Source: Okapia johnstoni (taxonomy: Eukaryota > Chordata > Mammalia > Artiodactyla > Giraffidae). From it: DNA of 64,000 nt. The first letter of the stretch is position 1, and each line of letters starts with the position of its first letter. Below the pieces are notes generated by a model, which was not told where the DNA came from, searched no databases, and saw only the letters and a list, made by a program, of their open reading frames with translations. This document shows, in pieces, positions 47,106 through 56,497 of this stretch. The position numbers were made by a program, and so were the translations under genes. Where the stretch lies: assembly GCA_024291935.2 (NCBI GenBank), contig CM044318.1, forward strand, positions 81,726,001-81,790,000, written 5' to 3'.

Positions 47106-47618
47106 CTTTTCATACTGTTCATGGGGTTCTCAAGGCAAGAATACTTAAGTGGTTTGCCATTCCCTTCTCTAGCTATGGTTTTTCCAGTAGTCATGTACGG
47201 ATGTGACAGTTGGACTATAAAGAAAGCTGAGTACCGAAGAATTGATGCTTTTGAACTGCTGTGTTGAAGACTCTTGAGAGTTCCTTGGACAGCAAGAAGA
47301 TCCAACCAGTCCATCCTAAAGGAAATCCACCCTGAATATTCACTGGAAGGACTGATGCTGAAGCTGAAACTCCAATACTTTGGCCACCTGATGCGAAAAA
47401 CTGACTCCTTGGAGAAGACCCTGATGCTGGGAAAGATTGAAGGCAGGAGGAGAAGGGGGCGAGAGACGATGAGATGGTTGGATGGCATCACTGACCCGAT
47501 GAACATGAATTTAAGGAAGCTCCGGAAGTTGGTGAAGGACTGGGAAGCCTGGTGTGCTGCAGTCCATGGGGTCGCAAAGAGTTGGAAACAACTGAGCAAC
47601 TGAACTGAACTGAACTGC
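47106..47618 (+). mobile_element. Chimeric insertion: antisense Bov-tA piece joined to BovB 3' fragment
   Basis: 47115-47170 matches the antisense strand of the Bov-tA body (CAAGGCAAGAATACTTAAGT, TTTGCCATTCCCTTCTCT). At 47171 it changes directly into plus-strand BovB (GCTATGGTTTTTCCAGTAGT), which runs to the tandem GAACTGAACTGAACTG tail. One 9-bp duplication TTGATTTGT (47097-47105 and 47619-47627) encloses both parts, so they entered together. Confidence 0.85.
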
Positions 47619-47654
47619 TTGATTTGTTGGGTACCTACTTTGTACTCTGTAGTA

Positions 47655-47852
47655 GACTTCCCAGGTGGTTCAGTGGTAAAGAATCTTCCTGCCAATGCAG
47701 GAGACCTAGGTTCGATTCCTAGGTTGGAAAGATCCCCTGGAGAAGGAAATAGCTGCCCACTCCAGCATTCTTGCCTGGAGAATTCCATGATCAGAGGAGC
47801 ATGGTGGTCTAGTCTATGGGATCACAAAGAGTCAGACACAACTGAGCACACA
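47655..47852 (+). mobile_element. Bov-tA SINE
   Basis: GACTTCCCAGGTGGTTCAGT head, GAAAGATCCCCTGGAGAAGG body, GACACAACTGAGCACACATT tail. First of two same-strand copies. Confidence 0.9.
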
Positions 47853-47873
47853 TTCTTTCAAGACATTCATTCT

Positions 47874-48085
47874 GGGCTTCCCTCAGACCTCAGTTGGTAA
47901 AGAATCTACCTGAAATGCAGGAGACCTGGGTTCAATTCTGGGTCGGGAAGATCCCCTGGAGAAGGAAATGGTAACCCACTCCAGTATTCTTGCCTGGAGA
48001 ATCCCATGCACAGAGGAGCCTGGTGGGCTACAGTCTATGGGGTCACAAGAGTCAGACACGATTTAGCGACTAAACCACCACCACC
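47874..48085 (+). mobile_element. Bov-tA SINE
   Basis: GGGCTTCCCTCAGACCTCAG head, GGTCGGGAAGATCCCCTGG body, CACGATTTAGCGACTAAAC tail. Lies 21 bp after the preceding copy in the same orientation; the pair splits the MIR, with TGTACT repeated on either side of the pair. Confidence 0.9.
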
Positions 48086-48339
48086 CTGTACTAAGCACCA
48101 TGCTGGTATTTTAAAATAATTTTTATCTTATTCTTTAAAAGAACTTTGCAAGGTATTTATGATACATATCCATTTTCTAAACTAATGAGGAAACCAGATG
48201 GAGATCTGTCTAAAGTAACAAGCAGAGGAGCCACTTTGAACCCAGGTCATGAGTTCAAGGCTCATGCTGTTTTGCAAAGGCATACTGCCTCTCATCAGAC
48301 CCCGTGGATTCAACTGCACCACTGCCAGGTCAGTGACGG

Positions 48340-49165
48340 GTAAAAATTTCTATGTAATTTAATTATGATCTGGATCTTTTCTCAAGGAGGATGCTGTTTT
48401 TGTAGTATGAAAGTGATGCTTTATGAAACTAAGATAAGGGACCACTTGAGAAATTGAAATCCTATTGATTGCTTAATAGCTGCTACATAAATAAGCTTAG
48501 GCTCAAATCATCTATTACTCTTTAAAGAGCAGGAGCCCAATATCTGGAAGAGGCTGGACAAAGGATAGCACATTATATTAAAATCCAGTAGAAAAGACCC
48601 ACAATAAAGGTGGTTTATAAATATTTCATAGGCTCAATAGCTACTTGTCCTAGAGTTCTAGTTTGTATAACCATCATAATCAGTCATTTTTAAGAGAATA
48701 CCTGGAACAGAACCTTAAATCCTGACAGGTAACTAAAGCAATATTATAAAAGCACAAATCATCTGGATTAATTTTATGTGAACTGTAGTCTAAAAGATAT
48801 CGATTTATTGATTTAAGAAATAGGGTTGGAGGCAGAAGCGATTCTTAGATACCTTCATATGCTAAAATGAATAGCTCTAATCACTGAGTGTGACACTCAC
48901 TCTGTGTTTGCTATGAATTTTAGAGCTATAAATTGTAAAGCTACTTTGTGTCTCATATCTTAAGTGCTCTGAAATTGGAATCAATGTCCAGCTACACATG
49001 AAAATTGTCCTGAAAGAAGAAACTGTTTGCTCCCATTTTTTTCAGCAGGAATTGAAAACACTGAGGCATTTATGTTAGGATAAAAACAGGTGGGTAACTG
49101 GGTTCACTTACTCTTCTTCTCCTGATTCACAAGTTCAAGGGGCATTTCAGGGGCAGCTACTAGAC
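48340..49165. other. Unassigned AT-rich spacer
   Basis: No repeat, exon or RNA gene recognised. Confidence 0.45.
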
Positions 49166-49376
49166 TGTTGTTGTTGTTTTAGTCACTAAGTTGTGTCTGA
49201 CTCTTCCACCCCATGGACTGTAGCCCACCAGGCTCCTCTGTCCATGGGATTTTTCAGAAGAATACTAGAGTGGGTTGCCATTTCCTTCTCCAGAGGATCT
49301 TCCCAACCCAGAAATTGAACCCATGTCTCCTGCATTGGCAGGCAGACTCTTTACCACTGAGCTACCAGGGAAGCCC
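49166..49376 (-). mobile_element. Bov-tA SINE
   Basis: GTTGTTGTTGTTTTAGTCAC tail at left, head complement GAGCTACCAGGGAAGCCC at right. Confidence 0.9.
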
Positions 49377-49817
49377 AGAAAATTTCAGTTAATTGTTGTG
49401 GGGAAGGACAAAGGTGTAGGTAAGCTAGAGGCAGAATACTTCATTGATTAGTATTTCTTAAAAAAAAAAATTGAGATATTATTGACATACAATAAACATG
49501 TTTAAAGAGTACAATTTGATATTTTGACATTTATATACAACTGTGAAATCATTATCACAATTAAGATAATGAACATATCCATTACCCTAAAACTTTCCTT
49601 AGGTCCCTTTGCAATCTTTCTCTCCCACCTCTCTTCGCCAGCTCAGTTCCCCAGGCAATCACTCATCTATTTCTGTCACTGAAAATTAGTGTGCATTTTG
49701 TATACTTTCATGTAATTGGAATCACACAGTATGTACTCTTTTTCAGTTTGGTCTGGCTTCTTTAAAATTCATCCATGTTGTTACATGTATCAGTAATTTA
49801 TTCCTTTTATTTCTGAG

Positions 49818-50046
49818 TTGTTGTTGTCGTTCAGTGGCTGAACTGTGTCCGACTCCTTGTGACCCCATGAGCTGCAGCACGCCAGGCTTCCCTGGCCTTC
49901 ACCGTCTCCTGGAGTTTGCTCAAACTCATGTCCACTGAGTCGGTGATGCCATCCAACCATCCCATCCTCTGCTGCTCCCTTCTCCTCCTGCCCTCAGTCT
50001 TTCCCAGCATCAGGGGCTTTTCCAGTGACTTAGCTCTTTGCATCAG
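49818..50046 (-). mobile_element. BovB LINE, short 3' fragment
   Basis: Minus-strand tail (GTTCAGTGGCTGAACTGTG) through TTCCCAGCATCAGGGGCTTT to CTCTTTGCATCAG. Inserted within antisense L1. Its right (5') junction runs straight into an inverted copy of nearby L1 sequence. Confidence 0.88.
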
Positions 50047-50049
50047 TGT

Positions 50050-50144
50050 AAACAACACAAGTGTCTATCAACAGGTGAATGGAAAAATAAGCTGTGTGTG
50101 TCCATCATAATTCATTTACCTGTTGATAGACAACTGTGTTGTTT
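50050..50144. repeat. Imperfect inverted repeat (foldback)
   Basis: Left arm 50050-50081 and right arm 50113-50144 are complementary at 29 of 32 positions with a 31-nt spacer (core CTATCAACAGGT / ACCTGTTGATAG). The left arm is sense L1 sequence, whereas the surrounding L1 is antisense. Confidence 0.9.
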
Positions 50145-50696
50145 CCAGTTTTGCCCACTACAAATAGAGCTGTGAACACTTGTGTACAAGGCTTGTGTAG
50201 ATTTAAGTTTTCATTTCTCTTACATAAATTTATAGCAGTGTAATGACTGATTTATATGGTAGATATAATTTTAACTTTGTAAGAAATGACTGAACTGTTT
50301 TCCAAACTGGTTGTACCATGTTATATTCCATGTGAGAAAGTGAGAGTTCCAGTTGTTCCTTACCCTGTCCAACACTTCTTATGGTCAGTCTTTTTCATTT
50401 TAGCCACGTGTGATTTGTAAATATTTTTTCCAAGTCCCATAATTTATTTTTTCATTCTCTTATCAGTATCTTCTGAAGAGCAGAAAGACATATATAGTTG
50501 GATCTTGTTTCTTTTTGTTTTTGTATTTGCTTTTAATCCTGTCAGATAATCTCTGTCTTTTGACTGGAATGTTTAATCCATTCATATTTAATGTAATTAT
50601 TATGTGGTTTAATTTAAAGCTGCCATTTTGCTATTTGCTTTCTATGTCTCATAGCCTTTTTGTTCCCGTTTCTTCTTTACTGCATTCTTTTGTATG

Positions 50697-50872
50697 CAAC
50701 CCCATGAACTGTAGCCTTCCAGGCTCCTTTGTCCATGAGATTTTCCAGGTAATAATACTGGAGTGGGTTGCCAGTTCCTTCTCCAGGGGATCTCCCTATC
50801 CAGGGATCAAACCTGGGTCTCCTGCACTGCAGGCAGATTCTTTACCAACTGAGCTACCAGGGAATAATCAGA
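50697..50872 (-). mobile_element. Bov-tA SINE, tail missing
   Basis: Begins at CAACCCCATGAACTGTAGCC and ends with the head complement GAGCTACCAGGGA. The BovB-like tail is truncated. Confidence 0.85.
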
Positions 50873-52776
50873 TGTTTCCTAGTATACCATATTAATTCCT
50901 TTGTTTGTTTTAAACTATTTTTGAATTATTTTCTTAGTGGTTGCTCTGAGGATTACAATGCACATTTTAATTTATTATAATATACTTCAGATTAATATCA
51001 ACTTAATTTCATGAAAACAGAAAAAATTTTCTCCAATATAGCTCCATTCCTTTCTCCTTTCTTTGTTTGATCATCAGCATATAATTTCATCTGTATCTGT
51101 TACAGATTCAACAATACAGTTTTGTAAGTACTGCTTTTTACAATCTTTTAAAGAAGTTAACAGAAGAGGAAAAATGTATGCATAAAATCTTCTATATTAA
51201 CCTGTATACTTATTATGTAGGTATTCTTCATTTCTTCATATGGATTGGAATTACCATTTGGAGTCATTTCCTTGCTCCAATATCCTCCATTTCCTATCCC
51301 CTCCATTGTTCTTTTATTGTACATGTCACATAGCTATATGTTGTAAGCTCAATAATATAGTATTATAATTGCTGTTTGTGTAACTGTCTTTTTAATAAGT
51401 TAATAAGAGAAAAATTTATTTATACTTTTATAATTACCTTTACTAGTTCTCTTTATTCTTTCATGTGGATTTGAGTTATAGTTGTTATTATTTCCTCTCG
51501 GCCTGAAGAACTTCCTTCAGTATTTCTTGAGCATAGATTTTGCTGCATTTTGTTTGAAATAAAGCCAGCCTCTCTGCCACATCCTGGTAGAACTACCACA
51601 CAGTGGAACTGGGTGGAAAGAGGAGGAAGGCAGTAGCCCTAGGCTAAAATTCCACAGACTCCCACTGTTCCTTTCAAGGTTCAGTAGTTTTATTGAATAA
51701 CTTCTCAATCTGTTGTCTGTCTTTGGTCAATTCCTAGAGACCTGAAATGATTATTTGTGACCATTTTCCTAGTTTTATTTTGCTTTTGGGGGGAGAGGAT
51801 TTGCTGAGACCCTCATTCAAACATTTAGGAGTCTAAAGCTACCATCTAGCTGAATTTTTTTTTTTTTTGGTCCCATAAGGTTTTGGTTCTCTTTTTCCTC
51901 TTTATATGCCATCTTTAGGATTGAGTAATTGTTTTTTAAAACTCCATTTTATCTGCTTTGTTGGTTTATTAGTTATAGCTCTTCACTGTGTTGTTTTAGC
52001 ATTTGCTTTAGGGTTTACAGTGTATATATTTGACTTTTCACAGTCTACCTTTAAATGGTATTATACCGCACCCCATTTGTCATAGGAAGTTTACAAGAAT
52101 ATACTTCTATTTCTCTCCTCCTGGCCTTTGTGCTATTGTTACATATTTCACATCTGCATGTATTATCAACACATCATACTTCACTATTTCTTATTTAAGT
52201 GGCGGATTATGTTTTAAAAAAAATTAAAATGATATTTAAAAAACTTAGTGTTTATATTTGTAGTTACCATTTCTGGTACTCTTCATTTCCTTGTGTATTT
52301 CCATTTTGTATTTCTCTTCTGCCTGAAGGACTTCATTAACATTTCTTGCTATTCAGTTCTGCTGGTGATGAACTGATTCAGCTTTACCATGTAGAAGTAT
52401 GTATTACCTTTATTTTAAAAGGTATTTTTGCTGGGTAAAGATTCTGGATTGAGGTTTTTTTTCCCCCTTTTCCCCAGTACTTTAAAGATGTAGCTTCATT
52501 GTCTTATTTCCACCAAGAAATCTGCTGCCATTCATATCTTTGTTCCTCTGTGTGATAGGCCTTTTTCTGTTTCTTATTTAAGATTTATTCTTATCACTTG
52601 TGTTAATTTGGTTGATTTGGTTATGATGTGCAGTGGTATAGTTTTATGCTTCTTGAGCTTGGGTTTGTTGAGCTTCTTCTACCTATGGGTTTATAGTTTT
52701 CATCAAATTCGAGAAGATTCTAATTTCTGTTGTTTCAAATATTTTTCCTTCTCTGCTCTTTCCTCTTCTTTGAAAT

Positions 52777-52985
52777 TGAAAGTGTTAGTCCCTCAGTCAT
52801 GTCCAACTCTTTGAAGCCCCATGGACTATAGCCCTCCAAGCTCCTGTGTCCATGGAATTCTCCAGGCAAGAATACTGGAGTGGATAGCCATTCCCTTCTC
52901 CAGGGGATCTTCCCAACCCAGGGATTGAACTGGAGTCTCCTGCATTGCAGGCAGATTCTTTACCATCTGGGACATCAAGGAAGCC
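52777..52985 (-). mobile_element. Bov-tA SINE
   Basis: Tail GTGTTAGTCCCTCAGTCATG at left; head complement near GGGACATCAAGGAAGCC at right. Inserted into the antisense L1. Confidence 0.9.
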
Positions 52986-53837
52986 TTCTCCTTTAGAGAC
53001 TCCAATGATAGGAAAATTAAGTTAGGTGAGGTTGTATTTTTACCTTTGATGTTATTGTTTTCATCCCTAGAAGTTTGACTCGTATTCATTTTTTATGTCT
53101 TCCATGTTTCTATTTAACATGTTCAGTCTTTTTCTATCTTCATTATAAAGAATATGGTTAACAATCATTTTAACATCCTTGTCTACTAATTCTATCATTG
53201 ATGTCATTTCTCTATCAGTTTCAAAGGACTGAATTGTACTTTTCAGCCTCTTTATATACTTGGTAATTTTTAAATTATTTATTCATTTATTCCTAAAAAT
53301 ATTCCTGTGCTTTGATCTGGCACCCAGTTAAATTATTTGGAGACAGTTTGATATTTTTGGATCTTGCTTTTAAGCTCCACTAGGTGGAAAAAGAAATGTA
53401 CTTAGTCCAGGGTTGATAACCCCACTTCTGAGGCAAGACCCTTCCTAGTGCTCTATTACTCCATGAATTATGAGGTTTTCCACTGTAGCTGTTGGGAACA
53501 TGCACTATTTTCTGCCTTCCATGAACTTTAGGCACTATTCTCTCTAACCCTTTCTGGTGACTCCTTCCCTTGCCTTGAGTGGTTTCCTCATATGGATACA
53601 TTCATTGATCAGTTCTTGTTTGGATATTCAAGTGGGACCTTCTGGAGAGCTTCAGAGCTCTCTTTTTGTGTAGCTCTCTTCTCTACAACATTCCTCTCTG
53701 TCTCTTAGTTACCTTGGCAACCCAAGACTCCCTGCTTGTCTCCTAAAATCAGGGAGTCCACTGCCCTCTGCAGATTCCCTGTTCTGTGCTGTGGCCTGGA
53801 CTCTCTCCAAGCAGAAATTTGGGGGCAATTATAGAAC

Positions 53838-54109
53838 TCATCTCAGGGGAGGAGACAGAGAGGGTGGGACAAATGGAGAGAGTAGCATGGAAACATATAC
53901 ATTACTTTGTGGGAATTTGCTGTATGACTCAGGGAACTCAAACCAGGGCTCTGTGACAACCCAGAGGGGTGGGATGGGGCGGGAGGTGGGAGGGAGGTTC
54001 AAGAGGAAAGGGACGTATGTATACCTATAGCTGATTCATGCTGATATATGGCAGAAACCAATACAATATTGTAAAGTAATTATCCTTCAATTAAAAATAA
54101 ATTAAAAAC
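53838..54109 (+). mobile_element. Ruminant-type L1 3' end
   Basis: TTGCTGTATGACTCAGGGAA, CTCTGTGACAACCCAGAGGG, ACCTATAGCTGATTCATG and a TTCAATTAAAAATAAATT tail are hallmarks of the bovine L1 3' UTR. It is a 5'-truncated copy of about 270 bp that abuts the older antisense L1. Confidence 0.85.
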
Positions 54110-54189
54110 TTTCAAAAGTTTATTGAGAAAAATCAAACTGAAATATCACACAGAAATAAATATCCAACTAATACAGAAGGGTCTTTTTT

Positions 54190-54610
54190 TTTTTTTAAAG
54201 AAATCTCATTAGTTCTTTATCTCTTAGGAATCTATTTTACTTTATTTTTAAATTATTTTTTATGTTTTTAAACGTTTTATTTTGTATTGGCATATAGCCA
54301 TTCAACAATGTTGTGATAGTTTCAGGTGAACAGTGAAGAGGCTTAGCCTTACCTACACATGTATCCATTCTTCAAACTCCCGATCCCATCCAGGCTACCA
54401 CATAACATTGAGCCAAGTTCCATGTGCTATACAGTAGGTCCTTGTTGGTCATCCATTTTAAATATAGCAGCTGTACATCTCCATCCCAAACCCCCTAACT
54501 CTTCCTCCCACTTCATCCTTCTCCCCAGTAACCGTAAGTACTTTCTCTAAGTCTCTGAGTCTCTTTCTGTCTTGTAAGTAAGCTCATTTGTATCATTTAT
54601 TTTTTAGGAA
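54190..54610 (-). mobile_element. Artiodactyl L1 fragment, antisense
   Basis: TTTTATTTTGTATTGGCATA, TGTTGTGATAGTTTCAGGTG, CATGTGCTATACAGTAGGTC, TCTCTAAGTCTCTGAGTCTC. The T-run at 54183-54197 lies beside it. Confidence 0.8.
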
Positions 54611-55014
54611 TCTCTTTTCTTAGCTGTTCAATGTACAATGTCTTAAAAGTCATTGCTTCTAATAGCTTGTCTTGCTTTTTAGCTGTTCTCCTGGAAAAGT
54701 AAATGTGTTGCTTCATCTTGGCCAGAAGCAGAAGTCTGATTAATATCCTTTTTGAAAGGACTCGTTACAACACTTTATTCAACATCCACTATGCACCAGG
54801 AATTCTGCCTACTGTGTTAGTGATCCCATGAGGTTTTTATTTATTTTTTTTCGGGGGGTGGGGCAAGAGGGATGAAATGGGGGGGAGGTAGAATGCAAAA
54901 GCACTAAGACATGATCATCCCCTCTCCCCACAACAAAGGAACTCATAATCTAGACATGATACATTCACAGTTCAGCGTAAAGACAACTAATACTACAAAG
55001 GAGAAGATAAGGAC
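54611..55014. other. Unassigned spacer
   Basis: A weak minus-strand MIR/L2-like patch near 54770-54830 (CAACATCCACTATGCACC); nothing else. Confidence 0.4.
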
Positions 55015-55720
55015 CCAGAAACGTTTATTCAGCAAATACACATTGAGGGTCTATTCCAGGTGCTGTGAAGCTGAGTGGTGAACCAGACAGATAAAATCTT
55101 TCCCCTCATGAAGCTTACTTTTTAGTGGAAGATTAAAAAGTATAAAGGGATAGAAAATGATCGGGGTGCTATTTTAAAAGGGAAAGGCTTTCTGAAGCAG
55201 GACCATTGGAGTAGAGACGTGAATTCTATGAAGCAAGTAGTAACAATAAGTGACCTATAAATTAATTTCAAAGGAAGATGTTCCTCTTTTAACTGGGGTG
55301 ATCAAGGAAAGCTCATGAAAGTTACATCTGAGTTTTCACAGGATTTTCATGAAGAACGACTCATTGCTGGTGGGGGGCAATGACAAGAAAGCAAAAGGCA
55401 TTTTTGTAGGACTGAGAATAAAGATGCTTGCCTGAAACTAAGAGTTCCAGTACTGCAGGTAAATGAAACATGGAGGAGAAAAGCAGTCTTAGGGCCTAAA
55501 TTCAGAAGGCCTGCATGGGCAAGCTAGAGGGACTCTGGTCTTTGTTTTTCTGATATTTGCAAGAAGTGAGGCAATCGAAGTTTTCAGATGACCACTCGGG
55601 CCTAAAATACAGCGTATATTAAGGATGGAACAACAGACGGGAGCCAGCCCAGCAGTGGACGTGTGGGAAGACGCACTGGACCTGGAGGGGGAAGATGGCA
55701 TCACAGTCCAGAGGAAGAAA
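55015..55720 (-). mobile_element. L2 LINE, degraded
   Basis: Minus-strand L2 3' region order: GTTTATTCAGCAAATACACA, GTGCTGTGAAGCTGAGTGG, CCCTCATGAAGCTTAC, GGGGTGCTATTTTAAAAGGG, then diverged ORF2. Confidence 0.65.
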
Positions 55721-56285
55721 CAGCAGTTCCTGGACACTCAGTGGGATGCTGGGCAGCCAGGGGTGCAGGGTCCACAAGGCCACCAGTGTCCAAACTCACT
55801 TTAAATTACAGGCATAAACTCAGGGACCACCGAGTTAATTGGTGACAAAGAGCCTGTTCTTTGCAAAGCCACAGAAACAGACCCAACAGGTTTGAAAATA
55901 TCAGGTTCAAGAGTGTTACCTGAAACGGTGGGGGCACTTTTAAGGAAAGAAACAAATAAATGAGAATGCACTGCTATGCTAGAAATGAGAATGATACACT
56001 GAGGGGTATCTTTTTTACATTCCAGAGTATCTCACTGTTTGGGCAGAATGGTTCTCTTACTGGAATAGGGCACCATTGAAATTAATATGAAAGGAACAAT
56101 CAAGAATGCCAAGTGCAGTGCATAAAACGCAGGTAGGTGGTGGAAGACAATAGAAGATAAGTTGCAGAATCTGAAGAGCAGGGGGAGAAAGCTGGACTCG
56201 CTTTCACAAAATCCCTCTGGTTTTGGCAACTTAGCCCCCACATCACAGGTAGCACTGTCTCTACAGTGGGATTATTTTAAAAGAG
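55721..56285. other. Unassigned spacer
   Basis: No named repeat or exon. Confidence 0.45.
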
Positions 56286-56497
56286 GCTTTCTCAACCTTG
56301 GAACTGGTGACATTTGGGGCCAGATAATTCTTTGTTGTGTGGGCTGTGCTACGCATCACGGGATGTTTAGCAGTGTCCCTGGCCTCTGTCCATTAGTTGT
56401 TGATAGCACCTGCTTCCTCGGTTATGACAACCAAAAATGTCTCCAGACATTGCCAAAGTCCCCCAGGGGGTGAACTGCCCCCATTTGAGAACCACTA
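56286..56497 (-). mobile_element. MER20-like hAT DNA transposon
   Basis: TTTCTCAACCTTGGAACTGG, GATAATTCTTTGTTGTGTGG, GGATGTTTAGCAGTGTCCCT, ACCAAAAATGTCTCCAGACA and the end TTTGAGAACCACT match MER20 with terminal inverted repeats. Near full length (~210 bp). Confidence 0.85.

Larger units (their letters stand above)
47084..48300 (-). mobile_element. MIR SINE split into three pieces
   Basis: AAGCTAACATTTATTGATTTGT (47084-47105), TGGGTACCTACTTTGTACT (47628-47646) and TAAGCACCATGCTGGTATTT onward to GGAACCCAGGTCATGA-type sequence (48090-48300) are consecutive parts of one minus-strand MIR. A chimeric BovB and two Bov-tA copies separate them. Confidence 0.7.
49455..50420 (-). mobile_element. L1 LINE, antisense, split by BovB
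   Basis: Antisense L1M-type sequence: GACATACAATAAACATGT, AATGAACATATCCATTACCC, TGGAATCACACAGTATGTAC, CATCCATGTTGTTACATGTA, then after the BovB, TGTTGTTTCCAGTTTTGCCC and CTGTTTTCCAAACTGGTTGT. Non-coding. Confidence 0.78.
50421..53837 (-). mobile_element. L1-type LINE, antisense, long degraded copy or copies
   Basis: Marker words include TCTTTTGACTGGAATGTTTAA, CTGCCATTTTGCTATTTGC, GGTTTGTTGAGCTTCTTCTA, GTTTTCATCAAATTCGAG, AATTATGAGGTTTTCCACTG and GAGGCAAGACCCTTCC. These follow an old mammalian L1/HAL1-type element read antisense. One segment appears more than once (about 51100-51300, 51310-51560 and 52240-52390). Subfamily not assigned. Confidence 0.65.

Noticed and set aside
47087..47788. 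233-codon minus-strand open frame
   Set aside because: It is an antisense read through the chimeric BovB and a Bov-tA; BovB codes on the plus strand here.
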